A stretch of DNA of 64,000 bases, taken from Pseudomonas allokribbensis. Its GTDB lineage: Bacteria > Pseudomonadota > Gammaproteobacteria > Pseudomonadales > Pseudomonadaceae. How positions within the stretch are numbered: position 1 is the first letter of the stretch; the number at the start of each line of letters is the position of its first letter. Shown here piece by piece: positions 1 through 10,663 of this stretch. The translations under genes were made by a program, and so were the position numbers. Location of the stretch: assembly GCF_014863605.1 (NCBI RefSeq), contig NZ_CP062252.1, positions 2,179,001-2,243,000 of the forward strand, read 5' to 3'. The notes under the pieces were generated by a model. The model worked only from the letters and a program-made list of their open reading frames with translations. It was not told the DNA's origin and ran no database searches.

Positions 1-156
1 CTGCCCGCGTTCGATGTCCCAATACCAGGCGCCGAGCCGGGCGCCATTGAGCGCCGCGAGCAATTGCGGCGCGCTCTCCCAGCTCTGCTCGGAACGCCGT
101 GGATCAATGGCCTGAATACGCGGCATCGGCGGAATACGGTCAACAGATTTCGGCAT
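1..156 (-). CDS. PAS-type signalling protein, N-terminal fragment (runs off the left edge)
   Basis: Only the first 52 codons are in the window, read leftward off the edge. After a polar N-terminus the sequence LLAALNGARLGAWYWDIERG is typical of the first strand and helix of a PAS sensor domain. The rest is not visible, so whether it ends in GGDEF/EAL, kinase or other output domains cannot be said. An in-frame ATG ten codons upstream (position 186) is an alternative start; neither has a strong ribosome site, and AAGG lies about 11 bases before the ATG at 156. The LysR gene to its right is on the same strand, 68 bases away. Confidence 0.55.
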   Translation of the reverse strand, partial: MPKSVDRIPPMPRIQAIDPRRSEQSWESAPQLLAALNGARLGAWYWDIERGQ

Positions 157-224
157 TGTTAAGGGGCCTTGAGCTGATTTGGGCATTAGGCACAGGGACG
201 GCAGCTCTATAGGAGTAGCACAAG

Positions 225-1115
225 TCAGCCGTGATTCCCTGGCAGATCGATTTGAGCGTCCAGCAGGGCCATAAACGCCCGTGCAGCATTCGACAGCGTC
301 CGTTCGGTGTGCAGGATATAGCCTAGCTGGCGACTGAGCTGTATGCCCGGCAAAGGTATGCGCGCCACCTGTTCATCGAGCATGGTGCGCGGCAAAACGC
401 TCCACGCCAGGCCAATCGACACCATCATCTTGATGGTTTCCAGGTAGTTAGTGCTCATGGCGATGTTCGGCGTCAGCCCCTGTGCCTCGAACAGACGTTG
501 GACAATATGGTGGGTAAAGGTGTTGCCGCCGGGGAAAACCGCCGGATGGCCGGCAATGTCCGCCAATGTGACAGCGCCGTTGCTGATCAGTGTGTGTTCC
601 GGTGCAACTACGAAATCCAGCGGGTCATCCCAGACCGGCGTGGCCTTGACCAGTGTGTGCGGCTCCGGCGCCAGGGTGATGACCGCCAGTTCTGCACGGC
701 CATGGAGAATTTCTTCGTAGGCCACTTCCGAATCGAGGAACTGAATATCCAGCGCCACCTGTGGGTAACGGCGGGTGTACTCCCTTAATAAGGGGGGCAA
801 ACGGTGCAGGCCGATGTGGTGACTGGTGGCCAGGGTCAGACGACCGGTCACTTCGCCGGTCAGGTTGGTCAGGGCGCGGCGCGTGTCATCGAGCACGTTG
901 AGAATCTGATAAGCCCGTGGCAGCAAGGCCCGGCCGGCCTCGGTCAGACCCACTTCGCGGCCCAGTCGGTCGAACAGCCGCACATTCAGTTGCTGCTCCA
1001 GCCCGGCGATGCGTTTGCTGATCGCCGGTTGCGTCAGGTGCAGGCGTTCACCGGCGCCGGAGAAGCTCCCGGACTCGGCGATGGCGATAAAAGCATTGAG
1101 GTTGGCCAGATCCAT
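225..1115 (-). CDS. LysR-family transcriptional regulator
   Basis: A 296-residue LysR-type regulator. The N-terminal helix-turn-helix covers roughly residues 1-60 (FIAIAESGSFSGAGERLHLT, then QPAISKRIAGLEQQL), followed by a periplasmic-binding-protein-like effector domain. The start is placed at MDLANLNAF. The open frame extends ten codons further, but family members usually begin just before this helix. It is divergent from leuC, with about 140 bases between the two starts, so it may control leuC and itself; that is inference from position. The effector is unknown. Family and length are secure, the specific regulon is not. Confidence 0.9.
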   Translation of the reverse strand: MDLANLNAFIAIAESGSFSGAGERLHLTQPAISKRIAGLEQQLNVRLFDRLGREVGLTEAGRALLPRAYQILNVLDDTRRALTNLTGEVTGRLTLATSHHIGLHRLPPLLREYTRRYPQVALDIQFLDSEVAYEEILHGRAELAVITLAPEPHTLVKATPVWDDPLDFVVAPEHTLISNGAVTLADIAGHPAVFPGGNTFTHHIVQRLFEAQGLTPNIAMSTNYLETIKMMVSIGLAWSVLPRTMLDEQVARIPLPGIQLSRQLGYILHTERTLSNAARAFMALLDAQIDLPGNHG

Positions 1116-1255
1116 GTTCGTATTCCAGTTGGTTATCCAAAGCATAAAAAATATGAATTTGAGTTATTCAATCTAACCCCATAGGATCGGCCTCACAAGC
1201 CAAAGGGTTATTGATAAGCCCAGGGCATAGAAACAAGCTGATGAGGAAACGTCTG
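1116..1255. promoter_or_regulatory. Divergent intergenic region between the LysR gene and leuC
   Basis: This 140-base AT-rich gap separates two divergent starts and must hold both promoters. AT-rich runs near 1137-1175 are the likely LysR/RNA polymerase target zone. A GAGGA ribosome site at 1243-1247 precedes the leuC ATG at 1256 and decides that start over the upstream in-frame TTG (1211) and ATG (1241). No exact operator can be assigned. Confidence 0.4.
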
Positions 1256-2674
1256 ATGGCCGGCAAAACGCTCTACGACAAGCTCTGGGATTCGCATTTG
1301 GTCAAGCAGCGCGACGATGGTTCGGCGCTGATCTACATCGATCGTCACATCATCCACGAAGTGACCTCGCCGCAAGCCTTCGAAGGCCTGCGTCTGGCCG
1401 GGCGCAAGCCATGGCGCATCGATGCCAACATCGCGACCCCGGACCACAACGTACCGACCACCCCGGAGCGCAAGGGCGGCATTGCGGCCATTGCCGACCA
1501 GGTCTCGCGTTTGCAGGTTCAGACCCTCGACGACAACTGCGATGAATACGGCATCGTCGAATTCAAGATGAACGACGTCCGTCAGGGCATCGTCCACGTG
1601 ATCAGCCCGGAGCAGGGCGCGACCTTGCCGGGCATGACCGTGGTCTGCGGCGACTCGCACACCTCGACCCACGGCGCATTCGGCGCATTGGCCCACGGGA
1701 TCGGCACTTCCGAGGTCGAGCACGTGCTCGCCACTCAGTGCCTGGTCGCCAAGAAAATGAAGAACATGCTGGTGCGCGTCGAAGGCCAGTTGCCGTTCGG
1801 TGTGACCGCCAAGGACATCGTTCTCGCCGTGATCGGCAAGATCGGCACCGCCGGCGGTAACGGCCACGCCATCGAATTCGCCGGCAGCGCCATCCGTGAC
1901 TTGTCCGTCGAAGGTCGCATGACCATCTGCAACATGTCCATCGAAGCCGGCGCCCGTGTGGGTCTGGTGGCGGCTGACCAAAAGACTGTGGATTACGTCA
2001 AGGGCCGTCCGTTCGCACCGAAAGGCGCCGAGTGGGATCTGGCTGTCGAATCCTGGAAAGACCTGGTGTCCGACGCCGACGCGCATTTCGACACCGTGGT
2101 CGAGCTCGACGCTGCGCAGATCAAGCCGCAAGTCAGCTGGGGCACTTCGCCGGAAATGGTGTTGGCCGTTGATCAGAACGTGCCGGACCCGGCTAAAGAG
2201 ATGGATCTGGTCAAGCGCGACTCGATCGTCCGCGCCTTGAAGTACATGGGTTTGACCGCCAATCAGGCGATCACCGACATTCAGCTCGACCGCGTATTCA
2301 TCGGTTCCTGCACCAACTCGCGCATCGAAGATTTACGCGCTGCTGCGGTGATCGCCAAGGGCCGCAAGGTTGCTTCGACCATCAAGCAGGCCATCGTGGT
2401 GCCGGGTTCGGGTCTGGTGAAGGCGCAGGCTGAGGCCGAAGGTCTGGACAAGATCTTCCTCGAAGCCGGTTTCGAATGGCGTGAGCCGGGTTGCTCGATG
2501 TGCCTGGCGATGAACCCGGACCGTTTGGAGTCCGGCGAGCATTGCGCCTCGACGTCCAACCGTAACTTCGAAGGCCGTCAGGGCGCCGGTGGCCGTACCC
2601 ACCTCGTCAGCCCGGCCATGGCCGCTGCGGCGGCGGTGAACGGTCGTTTCATCGACGTTCGTGAATTGATCTGA
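1256..2674 (+). CDS. leuC: 3-isopropylmalate dehydratase, large subunit
   Basis: LeuC forms the isopropylmalate isomerase with LeuD and interconverts 2- and 3-isopropylmalate in leucine synthesis. The 472-residue protein has the aconitase-family signatures [13 protein letters not shown] (around residue 130), SCTNSR (around 350) and GCSMC (around 412). The last three conserved cysteines bind the [4Fe-4S] cluster. Length is normal for bacterial LeuC. The start follows a GAGGA site. leuD begins 10 bases after the stop, and the two are surely co-transcribed. No attenuator was recognised in the short leader. Confidence 0.98.
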   Translation: MAGKTLYDKLWDSHLVKQRDDGSALIYIDRHIIHEVTSPQAFEGLRLAGRKPWRIDANIATPDHNVPTTPERKGGIAAIADQVSRLQVQTLDDNCDEYGIVEFKMNDVRQGIVHVISPEQGATLPGMTVVCGDSHTSTHGAFGALAHGIGTSEVEHVLATQCLVAKKMKNMLVRVEGQLPFGVTAKDIVLAVIGKIGTAGGNGHAIEFAGSAIRDLSVEGRMTICNMSIEAGARVGLVAADQKTVDYVKGRPFAPKGAEWDLAVESWKDLVSDADAHFDTVVELDAAQIKPQVSWGTSPEMVLAVDQNVPDPAKEMDLVKRDSIVRALKYMGLTANQAITDIQLDRVFIGSCTNSRIEDLRAAAVIAKGRKVASTIKQAIVVPGSGLVKAQAEAEGLDKIFLEAGFEWREPGCSMCLAMNPDRLESGEHCASTSNRNFEGRQGAGGRTHLVSPAMAAAAAVNGRFIDVRELI

Positions 2675-2684
2675 GGAGCGCAGC

Positions 2685-3329
2685 ATGAAAGCTTTTACCC
2701 AGCACACTGGCCTTGTCGCACCTCTGGATCGTGCCAACGTCGACACCGACCAGATCATCCCGAAGCAGTTTCTGAAGTCGATCAAGCGCACCGGTTTCGG
2801 CCCGAACCTGTTCGACGAGTGGCGTTACCTGGATGTCGGTCAACCGTATCAGGACAACTCCAAGCGTCCGCTGAACAAGGAATTCGTGCTCAACGCCGAG
2901 CGTTATCAAGGCGCCAGCGTGTTGCTGGCCCGCGAAAACTTCGGTTGCGGCTCCAGCCGTGAGCACGCGCCATGGGCGCTGGAAGAATACGGTTTCCGCA
3001 GCATCATCGCGCCGAGCTACGCCGACATCTTCTTCAACAACAGCTTCAAGAACGGCTTGCTGCCGATCATCTTGAGCGACGCGGAAGTCGACGAACTGTT
3101 CAAACAGGTCGAGGCCGCGCCGGGCTATCAGTTGCAGATCGATCTGCACGAACAGACCGTGACCAGCCCGAACGGCAAGGTGTACCGCTTCGAGATCGAC
3201 GCGTTCCGCAAGCACTGCCTGCTCAACGGTCTGGACGACATCGGCCTGACCTTGCAGGACGGCGATGCGATCGCGGCGTTTGAAAGCAAGCATCGCGCTA
3301 GTCAGCCGTGGTTGTTCCGCGACGCGTGA
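2685..3329 (+). CDS. leuD: 3-isopropylmalate dehydratase, small subunit
   Basis: The 214-residue small (swivel) subunit of isopropylmalate isomerase, partner of LeuC. The motif [15 protein letters not shown] near residue 85 is the conserved substrate-binding loop. Length matches the family. A GGAG ribosome site lies a few bases before the ATG. It is the second gene of the leuC-leuD-methyltransferase-leuB group, all on the plus strand with short gaps. Confidence 0.98.
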   Translation: MKAFTQHTGLVAPLDRANVDTDQIIPKQFLKSIKRTGFGPNLFDEWRYLDVGQPYQDNSKRPLNKEFVLNAERYQGASVLLARENFGCGSSREHAPWALEEYGFRSIIAPSYADIFFNNSFKNGLLPIILSDAEVDELFKQVEAAPGYQLQIDLHEQTVTSPNGKVYRFEIDAFRKHCLLNGLDDIGLTLQDGDAIAAFESKHRASQPWLFRDA

Positions 3330-3366
3330 ATTTGAAAGGTTGAAACCCCAATAAAAGGAAGTACCC

Positions 3367-4134
3367 ATGACCAGCACCGCCCAGCACAGTCAGGTTGTAC
3401 AAAAGCAATTCGGTGAACAGGCCGCCGCCTACCTGAGCAGCGCCGTTCACGCTCAAGGCACTGAATTTGCGCTGCTACAGGCTGAGCTGGCGGGGCAGGG
3501 CGAGGCTCGGGTGCTGGACCTGGGTTGCGGCGCCGGGCACGTGAGTTTTCACGTCGCTTCGCTGGTGAAAGAAGTGGTGGCCTACGACCTGTCGCAGCAG
3601 ATGCTCGACGTGGTGGCCGCCGCTGCCGTTGATCGCGGTTTGAGCAATGTGTCCACGGTCAACGGCGCCGCCGAGCGCCTGCCGTTCGCCGATGGCGAGT
3701 TCGATTTCGTGTTCAGCCGTTACTCGGCGCACCACTGGAGTGACCTCGGCGTTGCGCTGCGCGAAGTGCGTCGGGTGCTGAAGCCGGGTGGCGTGGCGGC
3801 GTTCATCGATGTGCTGTCGCCGGGCAGCCCGTTGTTCGACACCTACCTGCAGAGCGTCGAAGTGCTGCGCGACACCAGTCATGTACGCGATTATTCTGCC
3901 GGTGAGTGGCTGCGCCAGGTCAGCGAGGCCGGTCTGCACACCCGCAGCACCACGCGTCAGCGCCTGCGTCTGGAGTACAACAGCTGGGTCGAGCGCATGC
4001 GCACACCTGAAGTGATGCGCGCCGCGATCCGCCAGTTGCAGCAGTCGATGGGCAACGAAGTGCGCGAATATTTTGAGATTGAGGCCGATGGTTCGTTCAG
4101 TACAGATGTACTGGTGCTCTGGGCTGAAAAGTAA
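3367..4134 (+). CDS. Class I SAM-dependent methyltransferase (UbiE-like)
   Basis: A 255-residue protein with a Rossmann methyltransferase fold. The SAM-binding motif I is VLDLGCGAGHVSF near residue 50, an acidic motif II is in the VVAYDLSQQ stretch, and motif IV is FDFVFSRYSAHHW. It resembles UbiE/BioC-type small-molecule methyltransferases, but the substrate is not evident. It sits between leuD and leuB with an AAAGGAAG ribosome site, so it is read with the leucine genes. Whether it has any part in leucine metabolism or simply rides in the operon is unknown. Confidence 0.88.
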   Translation: MTSTAQHSQVVQKQFGEQAAAYLSSAVHAQGTEFALLQAELAGQGEARVLDLGCGAGHVSFHVASLVKEVVAYDLSQQMLDVVAAAAVDRGLSNVSTVNGAAERLPFADGEFDFVFSRYSAHHWSDLGVALREVRRVLKPGGVAAFIDVLSPGSPLFDTYLQSVEVLRDTSHVRDYSAGEWLRQVSEAGLHTRSTTRQRLRLEYNSWVERMRTPEVMRAAIRQLQQSMGNEVREYFEIEADGSFSTDVLVLWAEK

Positions 4135-4203
4135 TCTTGGAACGATAAGTATTTTTCCGGGCGCGCCTGTCGATGGCGCACCGACTGAAGACACGAGGAA
4201 AGC

Positions 4204-5286
<1,083 letters not shown>

Positions 5287-5352
5287 TCTCTCGGGCCCGC
5301 TGCGAAATTCAAGACAAAGCAGCGGCCCACTTTTCAAGAAGGTGTAGTTGCG

Positions 5353-6465
5353 ATGAAACGTGTAGGTCTGATCGGTTGGCGCGGCATGGTCGGTTCCGTG
5401 CTCATGCAGCGGATGCTGGAAGAGCAGGATTTCGATCTTATCGAGCCGGTGTTTTTCACCACTTCCAACGTCGGTGGCCAAGGCCCGTCCGTGGGCAAGG
5501 ACATTGCTCCGCTCAAGGACGCTTACAGCATTGATGAGCTGAAGACCCTCGACGTGATCCTGACCTGCCAGGGCGGCGACTACACCAGCGAAGTGTTCCC
5601 GAAGCTGCGCGAAGCCGGCTGGCAGGGTTACTGGATCGACGCGGCCTCGAGCCTGCGGATGAACGACGACGCCGTCATCATCCTCGACCCGGTCAACCGC
5701 AAGGTCATCGACCAGCAGCTCGACGCGGGCACCAAGAACTACATCGGCGGCAACTGCACCGTCAGCCTGATGCTGATGGGCCTGGGCGGTCTGTTCGAGG
5801 CCGGTCTGGTCGAGTGGATGAGCGCCATGACCTATCAGGCGGCCTCCGGTGCCGGCGCGCAGAACATGCGTGAACTGATCAAGCAGATGGGCGCGACCCA
5901 CGCCGCTGTCGCCGATCAACTGGCTGATCCGGCCAGCGCGATCCTCGACATCGACCGCCGTGTGGCCGAAGCCATGCGCAGCGACGCGTACCCGACCGAA
6001 AACTTCGGCGTACCGCTGGCCGGCAGCCTGATCCCGTGGATCGACAAGGAACTGCCGAACGGCCAGAGCCGCGAAGAGTGGAAGGCCCAGGCCGAGACCA
6101 ACAAGATCCTCGGTCGCTTCAAGAGCCCGATCCCGGTCGACGGCATCTGCGTGCGCATCGGCGCCATGCGTTGCCACAGCCAGGCGCTGACCATCAAGCT
6201 GAACAAAGACGTGCCGATCGCCGACATCGAAGGGCTGATCAGCCAGCACAACCCTTGGGTCAAACTGGTGCCTAACCAGCGCGAAATCAGCATGCAGGAG
6301 CTGAGCCCGACGAAAGTCACCGGTACCCTGAACGTGCCGGTCGGTCGTCTGCGCAAGCTGAACATGGGTTCGCAGTTCGTCGGTGCCTTCACCGTCGGCG
6401 ACCAACTGCTGTGGGGCGCGGCCGAACCGCTGCGTCGCATGCTGCGGATCCTGCTGGAGCGTTGA
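5353..6465 (+). CDS. asd: Aspartate-semialdehyde dehydrogenase
   Basis: Asd makes aspartate semialdehyde from aspartyl phosphate with NADPH, the branch point for lysine/diaminopimelate, threonine and methionine. The 370-residue protein is the Gram-negative form: nucleotide-binding [17 protein letters not shown] at the start, catalytic cysteine in [10 protein letters not shown] (about residue 135), and the [11 protein letters not shown] histidine region near 270. It ends before a strong terminator. A diverged paralogue without the cysteine follows at 6659. Confidence 0.97.
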   Translation: MKRVGLIGWRGMVGSVLMQRMLEEQDFDLIEPVFFTTSNVGGQGPSVGKDIAPLKDAYSIDELKTLDVILTCQGGDYTSEVFPKLREAGWQGYWIDAASSLRMNDDAVIILDPVNRKVIDQQLDAGTKNYIGGNCTVSLMLMGLGGLFEAGLVEWMSAMTYQAASGAGAQNMRELIKQMGATHAAVADQLADPASAILDIDRRVAEAMRSDAYPTENFGVPLAGSLIPWIDKELPNGQSREEWKAQAETNKILGRFKSPIPVDGICVRIGAMRCHSQALTIKLNKDVPIADIEGLISQHNPWVKLVPNQREISMQELSPTKVTGTLNVPVGRLRKLNMGSQFVGAFTVGDQLLWGAAEPLRRMLRILLER

Positions 6466-6486
6466 TCGCGTGACGCAATGAAAGAA

Positions 6487-6517
6487 CCCGCGCCTTGCAA
6501 GAGGCGCGGGTTTTTTT
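6487..6517 (+). terminator. Rho-independent terminator after asd
   Basis: A nine-base-pair GC-rich stem, CCCGCGCCT with AGGCGCGGG, and a six-base loop are followed by seven T residues. It lies 21 bases after the asd stop and closes the leuC-asd transcript. Confidence 0.93.
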
Positions 6518-6530
6518 GTACCTGTTGATC

Positions 6531-6576
6531 GTTCCCACGCTCCGCGTGGGAATGCAGCCATGGACGCTCCGCGTCC
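6531..6576. repeat. Double-hairpin repeat of the type scattered in Pseudomonas genomes
   Basis: Two adjacent palindromes share the core CGCTCCGCG: TTCCCACGCTCCGCGTGGGAA (6532-6552), split as 9-base arms around a short loop, and GGACGCTCCGCGTCC (6562-6576). From memory this unit resembles a short interspersed palindromic repeat common between Pseudomonas genes. No second copy was noticed in this window. It sits between the asd terminator and the next gene. Confidence 0.6.
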
Positions 6577-6658
6577 GCTCTTCGCGGCGGGCGCGAATTG
6601 CCTGTGTGCGACTCACCCGGTAAAGTGCCGCTCCCCCCGTTTCGCCAGAGGCAGCACC

Positions 6659-7669
6659 ATGACCCAGACCCTTGATATTGCCGTGATCGGCGCCACCGGT
6701 ACTGTCGGCGAAACCCTTGTGCAGATTCTCGAAGAGCGCGACTTTCCGGTCGGCACCTTGCACCTGTTGGCCAGCAGCGAATCCGCCGGCAGCTCGGTGC
6801 TGTTTCGCAACAAGAACGTAAGAGTGCGCGAAGTCGACGAGTTCGATTTCAGCAAGGTCAAGCTGGCGTTCTTCGCCGCCGGCCCGGCCATCACCCTGAG
6901 TTACGCCGCCCGCGCTCACGCGGCGGGTTGCTCGTTGGTCGATCTGTCCGGCGCGTTGCCGGCGGATCAGGCGCCGCAAGTGGTGCCGGAAGCCAATGCC
7001 GAGGTGCTGGCCGGTTTGAAAATGCCGTTCCAGGTCAGCAGCCCAAGCCCGTCGGCCACGACGCTGGCTGTGGTGTTGGCACCGCTGCTCGATTTGATCG
7101 AGCTGCAATATGTGCATGTCACCGCCAATCTGGCGGTTTCCGCCCAAGGCCGCGAAGCGGTGACCGAGCTGGCTCGCCAGACCGCTGAGTTGCTGAACAT
7201 GCGTCCGCTGGAGCCGACATTCTTCGACCGGCAGATGGCTTTCAACTTGCTGGCTCAGGTCGGTACGCCTGACGCTCAAGGCCACACGCTGCTGGAAAAA
7301 CGTCTGGTGCGCGAACTGCGTCAGGTGCTGGCCAAGCCTTTATTAAAGATTTCCGCAACTTGCGTTCAAGCCCCGGTGTTTTTTGGCGATAGCTTTAGCG
7401 TGACCTTGCAGTCAGCGAGCGCGGTCGACCTGGAAAAGGTCAATGCCGCCCTTGAAGCCGCTGACGGCATCGAACTGGTTGAAGCTGGCGATTATCCGAC
7501 CGCCGTCGGTGACGCGGTGGGCCAGGACGTGGTCTATGTCGGACGGGTGCGTAGCGGTGTCGACGAGCCGTCGGAACTAAATCTGTGGCTGACGTCAGAT
7601 AACGTACGCAAAGGTGCGGCCCTCAACGCGGTGCAAGTGGCCGAGTTGTTGATAAAAGGCCTGCTGTAA
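6659..7669 (+). CDS. Aspartate-semialdehyde dehydrogenase paralogue lacking the catalytic cysteine (USG-1 type)
   Basis: A 336-residue protein of the ASADH fold: nucleotide-binding IAVIGATGTVGETLVQIL at the N-terminus and the dimerisation domain thereafter. Where true ASADH reads N-P-N-C-S-T, this protein reads S-P-S-P-S-A, near residue 123, so the nucleophilic cysteine is absent. It is therefore unlikely to be a working dehydrogenase; USG-1 homologues are known as such a branch. The start is the ATG after GAGGCAGCACC; an upstream in-frame ATG at 6560 lies inside the repeat and is rejected. It lies between asd and fimV, and its role is unknown. Confidence 0.85.
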   Translation: MTQTLDIAVIGATGTVGETLVQILEERDFPVGTLHLLASSESAGSSVLFRNKNVRVREVDEFDFSKVKLAFFAAGPAITLSYAARAHAAGCSLVDLSGALPADQAPQVVPEANAEVLAGLKMPFQVSSPSPSATTLAVVLAPLLDLIELQYVHVTANLAVSAQGREAVTELARQTAELLNMRPLEPTFFDRQMAFNLLAQVGTPDAQGHTLLEKRLVRELRQVLAKPLLKISATCVQAPVFFGDSFSVTLQSASAVDLEKVNAALEAADGIELVEAGDYPTAVGDAVGQDVVYVGRVRSGVDEPSELNLWLTSDNVRKGAALNAVQVAELLIKGLL

Positions 7670-7878
7670 AAGATACTTGGCAACAATTTGTCGACTGATT
7701 CTAGCCGGGCGCTATGCTTGGCCAGATCACTTGATGACGTAACACCCTCCGGGACTTTCCGGGGCATCAAAGAAATGATCGCGCGCGGCATGCTGTCGTC
7801 GTCGCGCGCAATGCCTTACGGCAGCGACAATCAACATCTTCTCGCTGGCCGAGGAACGTTCAAACAAAGGAAGAGGCT

Positions 7879-10542
7879 ATGGTTCAAGTTCGCAAACTGG
7901 TGTTAGCAATAGCGGCCGCCTCGGCGCTGTCCTCCGGTATGGCGCATGCCCTCGGGCTCGGGGAGCTGACCCTGAAGTCGACCCTGAACCAGCCGCTGGT
8001 GGCGGAAATCGAGCTGCTCGATGTCAAGGATCTGACCGCTGCCGAAGTGGTGCCGAGCCTGGCCTCGCCGGAAGATTTCGCCAAGGCCGGTGTCGATCGC
8101 CAGGCCTTCCTCAATGATCTGACTTTCACCCCGGTGCTCAACGCCAGCGGCAAAAGCGTGCTGCGTATTACCTCGAGCAAGCCGCTGTCGGAACCGATGG
8201 TGAAATTCCTCGTGCAGGTGATGTGGCCTAACGGTCGACTGCTGCGCGATTACAGCGTGCTGCTGGATCCGTCGAAGTTCTCGCCGCAGACCGCCGATGC
8301 CGCTGCGCAGCCGGCGCCGACGCAAACCATCACCGCGCCGACCACGGGTGCAACGCATTCGACCCATACCACCACGCCACGCGACACCCTGTGGGAAATC
8401 GCAGCGAAGGCGCGTACTGGCGGTTCGGTCCAGCAGACCATGCTGGCGATTCAGGCCCTGAATCCGGATGCGTTCATCGGCGGCAACATCAACCGCTTGA
8501 AAACCGGTCAGGTGCTGCGTCTGCCGGATGAGGTGCAAAGCACTGCGCTGCCGCAGTCCAAAGCCATTGCCGAAGTGGCCGCGCAGAACGAGGCCTGGCG
8601 TCAGGGTCGTCGTTATGTGGCCAAGCCAGGCACCGGTCAGCAGCAGCTTGATGCGACCAACCGTGGCCGCGCCAACACCGGTTCTGCCAAGAATGCCAAG
8701 GACAACCTGAGCCTGGTCTCGGCTGAAGGTGCCAAGGGTCGCGGCAAGGGCCCGGCCGGCGACGCCAAGGCCTTGAGCAACAAACTGGCGGTGACCCAGG
8801 AAAGCCTCGACACGACCCGTCGTGACAATGCGGAACTGAAAAGCCGCATGACCGATCTGCAAAGTCAGCTGGACAAGCTGCAACGCCTGATCGAACTGAA
8901 GAACAATCAATTGGCGAAGTTGCAGGCCGAAGGGTCCGCTACTGCGCCAGCTCCCGCAGCCGCCGCACCTGCGGTTGCCCCGGTTCCGGCGATCACCGCC
9001 GAACTGGCCGCCACGCCACCGGCCACCCCGGCAGAAGCTGCACCTGTCGCGTCTGCGCCGGAAGCCGTTGCGCCAGCACCGGTTGAACCGGTAGTCGAGC
9101 CGAAGCCTGCCGCCGATGACGAGAAAACCTTCAACGAACTGCTGACCAACCCGATCCTGCTGGGTCTGGTCGGTGGTGGTGCGGTGGTGCTGTTGCTTCT
9201 GTTGTTGCTGCTGGCTCGCCGCCGCAAGGCTCAGCAGGAAGCTGAAAAGCATCTGCGCATGGCTCGGGCACTGGAGGAGCAATCGTTCGCGCCTGAACTC
9301 GATCTGCCGGAAAGCAGCTTCGAAGGCCTGGAAGTGCCGGCAGCGAGCGTCAAGCTCACGCCGGCACCAGCAGCGGCGCCTGTTGCCGCTGCGGTGGTGG
9401 CTCCGGTCGTGATGGCCGAGCCGATCGCCGCGCCGCTGGTGGCCCCGGCTGCCGAGCGTTCCGACGACGTGCTGGACAAGGCGCAGTCGCACATCGACGG
9501 CGGTCGTCTGAATCAGGCTGCCGCGTTGCTGGAAGAGGGCGTCAGCCTGGAGCCGCAGCGCAGTGACCTGCGTCTGAAGCTGATGGAAGTCTACGGTCGC
9601 CAGGGTGATCGTGATGCCTTCGTCGGTCAGGAGCGTCAACTGGTCGCCAACGGCGATAACTTCTCCAAGGTCGAAGAGCTGAAAAGCCGCTTCCCGGCCA
9701 TGGCGGTCGTCGTTGCGAGTGGTCTGGCCGCTGCTGCCATTGCCGCCGAGCTGGACGCGGAATACGTCAAGGACCTGCTGCTCGACGAGCCTGAAGTGCC
9801 TGAAGCGCCTGCTGCCGCGGAAGATGATCTGGACAGCGCTTTCGACCTGAGCCTGGATGATCTCGACAACATCACACCGGTGGAGCCTGTTGCGCCGGTG
9901 GCGGCTGTCGAGCCTGAAGCGCCGGTTGAGCTGGACGAGTTCCCGGCGGATGACGATCTGAGCTTCGAGTCGGTTCTGCAACAGCAGACCGAGATCAAGG
10001 AAAACCTCGACGATCTGTCTGACTTCGACCTGGATCTGGATCTGGGTGCCGATCCTGCGCCTGTGCCGGTTGAACTGGCTGACGACGACTTCCTGCTGGA
10101 TCTGGACGAAGGCGTGAAGGATCTTGCGCCGGTCGAGCCGCCGGTCGAGCCGCCGGTTGTGGTCGAGCCGCCACTGGATGATCTGGAACTGCCAGCCGAT
10201 TTCGACCTGTCCCTGGCTGACGAAATGGACTCCGCGCCGGCCGAGCCGGATGCATTCGCGGCCGAGCTGGATGACGTCAACGCTGAGCTGGATCGCCTGT
10301 CGGGCAGCATCAACGAGCCAAGCTTCACTGAGGCCGATGCTGCGTTGGGTGGCGATCTGGGTGAGGATGACTTTGACTTCCTCGCTGGCACCGACGAAGC
10401 TGCCACCAAACTCGATCTGGCGCAGGCCTACATCGACATGGGCGACAACGACGGTGCGCGCGACATCCTCAAGGAAGTGCTCAGCGAAGGTGACGACAAG
10501 CAGAAGAGCGAAGCGAAGGAAATGCTTTCGCATCTGGCCTGA
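7879..10542 (+). CDS. fimV: FimV/HubP-type polar hub protein
   Basis: An 887-residue inner-membrane protein of the FimV family, which in Pseudomonas supports type IV pilus assembly, twitching and polar organisation. Visible parts: a signal peptide ending near the AHA-LGLG junction, a periplasmic FimV N-terminal domain, a LysM peptidoglycan-binding domain (about 170-220), a coiled coil (about 285-350), an Ala/Pro-rich linker and a single membrane span at about 425-447. A long acidic cytoplasmic tail follows, ending in a conserved TPR-like motif with DLAQAYIDMGDNDGARDIL. Low-complexity acidic repeats (PVEPPVEPPVVVEPP) are normal for the family. AAAGGAAGAGGC precedes the ATG. Confidence 0.95.
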   Translation: MVQVRKLVLAIAAASALSSGMAHALGLGELTLKSTLNQPLVAEIELLDVKDLTAAEVVPSLASPEDFAKAGVDRQAFLNDLTFTPVLNASGKSVLRITSSKPLSEPMVKFLVQVMWPNGRLLRDYSVLLDPSKFSPQTADAAAQPAPTQTITAPTTGATHSTHTTTPRDTLWEIAAKARTGGSVQQTMLAIQALNPDAFIGGNINRLKTGQVLRLPDEVQSTALPQSKAIAEVAAQNEAWRQGRRYVAKPGTGQQQLDATNRGRANTGSAKNAKDNLSLVSAEGAKGRGKGPAGDAKALSNKLAVTQESLDTTRRDNAELKSRMTDLQSQLDKLQRLIELKNNQLAKLQAEGSATAPAPAAAAPAVAPVPAITAELAATPPATPAEAAPVASAPEAVAPAPVEPVVEPKPAADDEKTFNELLTNPILLGLVGGGAVVLLLLLLLLARRRKAQQEAEKHLRMARALEEQSFAPELDLPESSFEGLEVPAASVKLTPAPAAAPVAAAVVAPVVMAEPIAAPLVAPAAERSDDVLDKAQSHIDGGRLNQAAALLEEGVSLEPQRSDLRLKLMEVYGRQGDRDAFVGQERQLVANGDNFSKVEELKSRFPAMAVVVASGLAAAAIAAELDAEYVKDLLLDEPEVPEAPAAAEDDLDSAFDLSLDDLDNITPVEPVAPVAAVEPEAPVELDEFPADDDLSFESVLQQQTEIKENLDDLSDFDLDLDLGADPAPVPVELADDDFLLDLDEGVKDLAPVEPPVEPPVVVEPPLDDLELPADFDLSLADEMDSAPAEPDAFAAELDDVNAELDRLSGSINEPSFTEADAALGGDLGEDDFDFLAGTDEAATKLDLAQAYIDMGDNDGARDILKEVLSEGDDKQKSEAKEMLSHLA

Positions 10543-10564
10543 GTCAGCGTTCAGCGGTAAATAA

Positions 10565-10593
10565 AACGGCAGCCCTTCGAGGCTGCCGTTTTT
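10565..10593 (+). terminator. Rho-independent terminator after fimV
   Basis: The stem AACGGCAGCC/GGCTGCCGTT has a six-base loop and runs into TTTTT, 22 bases after the fimV stop. Confidence 0.92.
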
Positions 10594-10663
10594 GTTTGGG
10601 TCTGGTATCCCCGGTTCGCCGCCTTATAATGCCCGCCTTTGTAGATCAGCAGGCTGTCCCGAC

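Noticed and set aside
7903..10533. Long minus-strand frame opposite fimV
   Set aside because: Shadow of the GC-rich fimV coding strand; Arg/His/Gln-rich nonsense with no recognisable domain.
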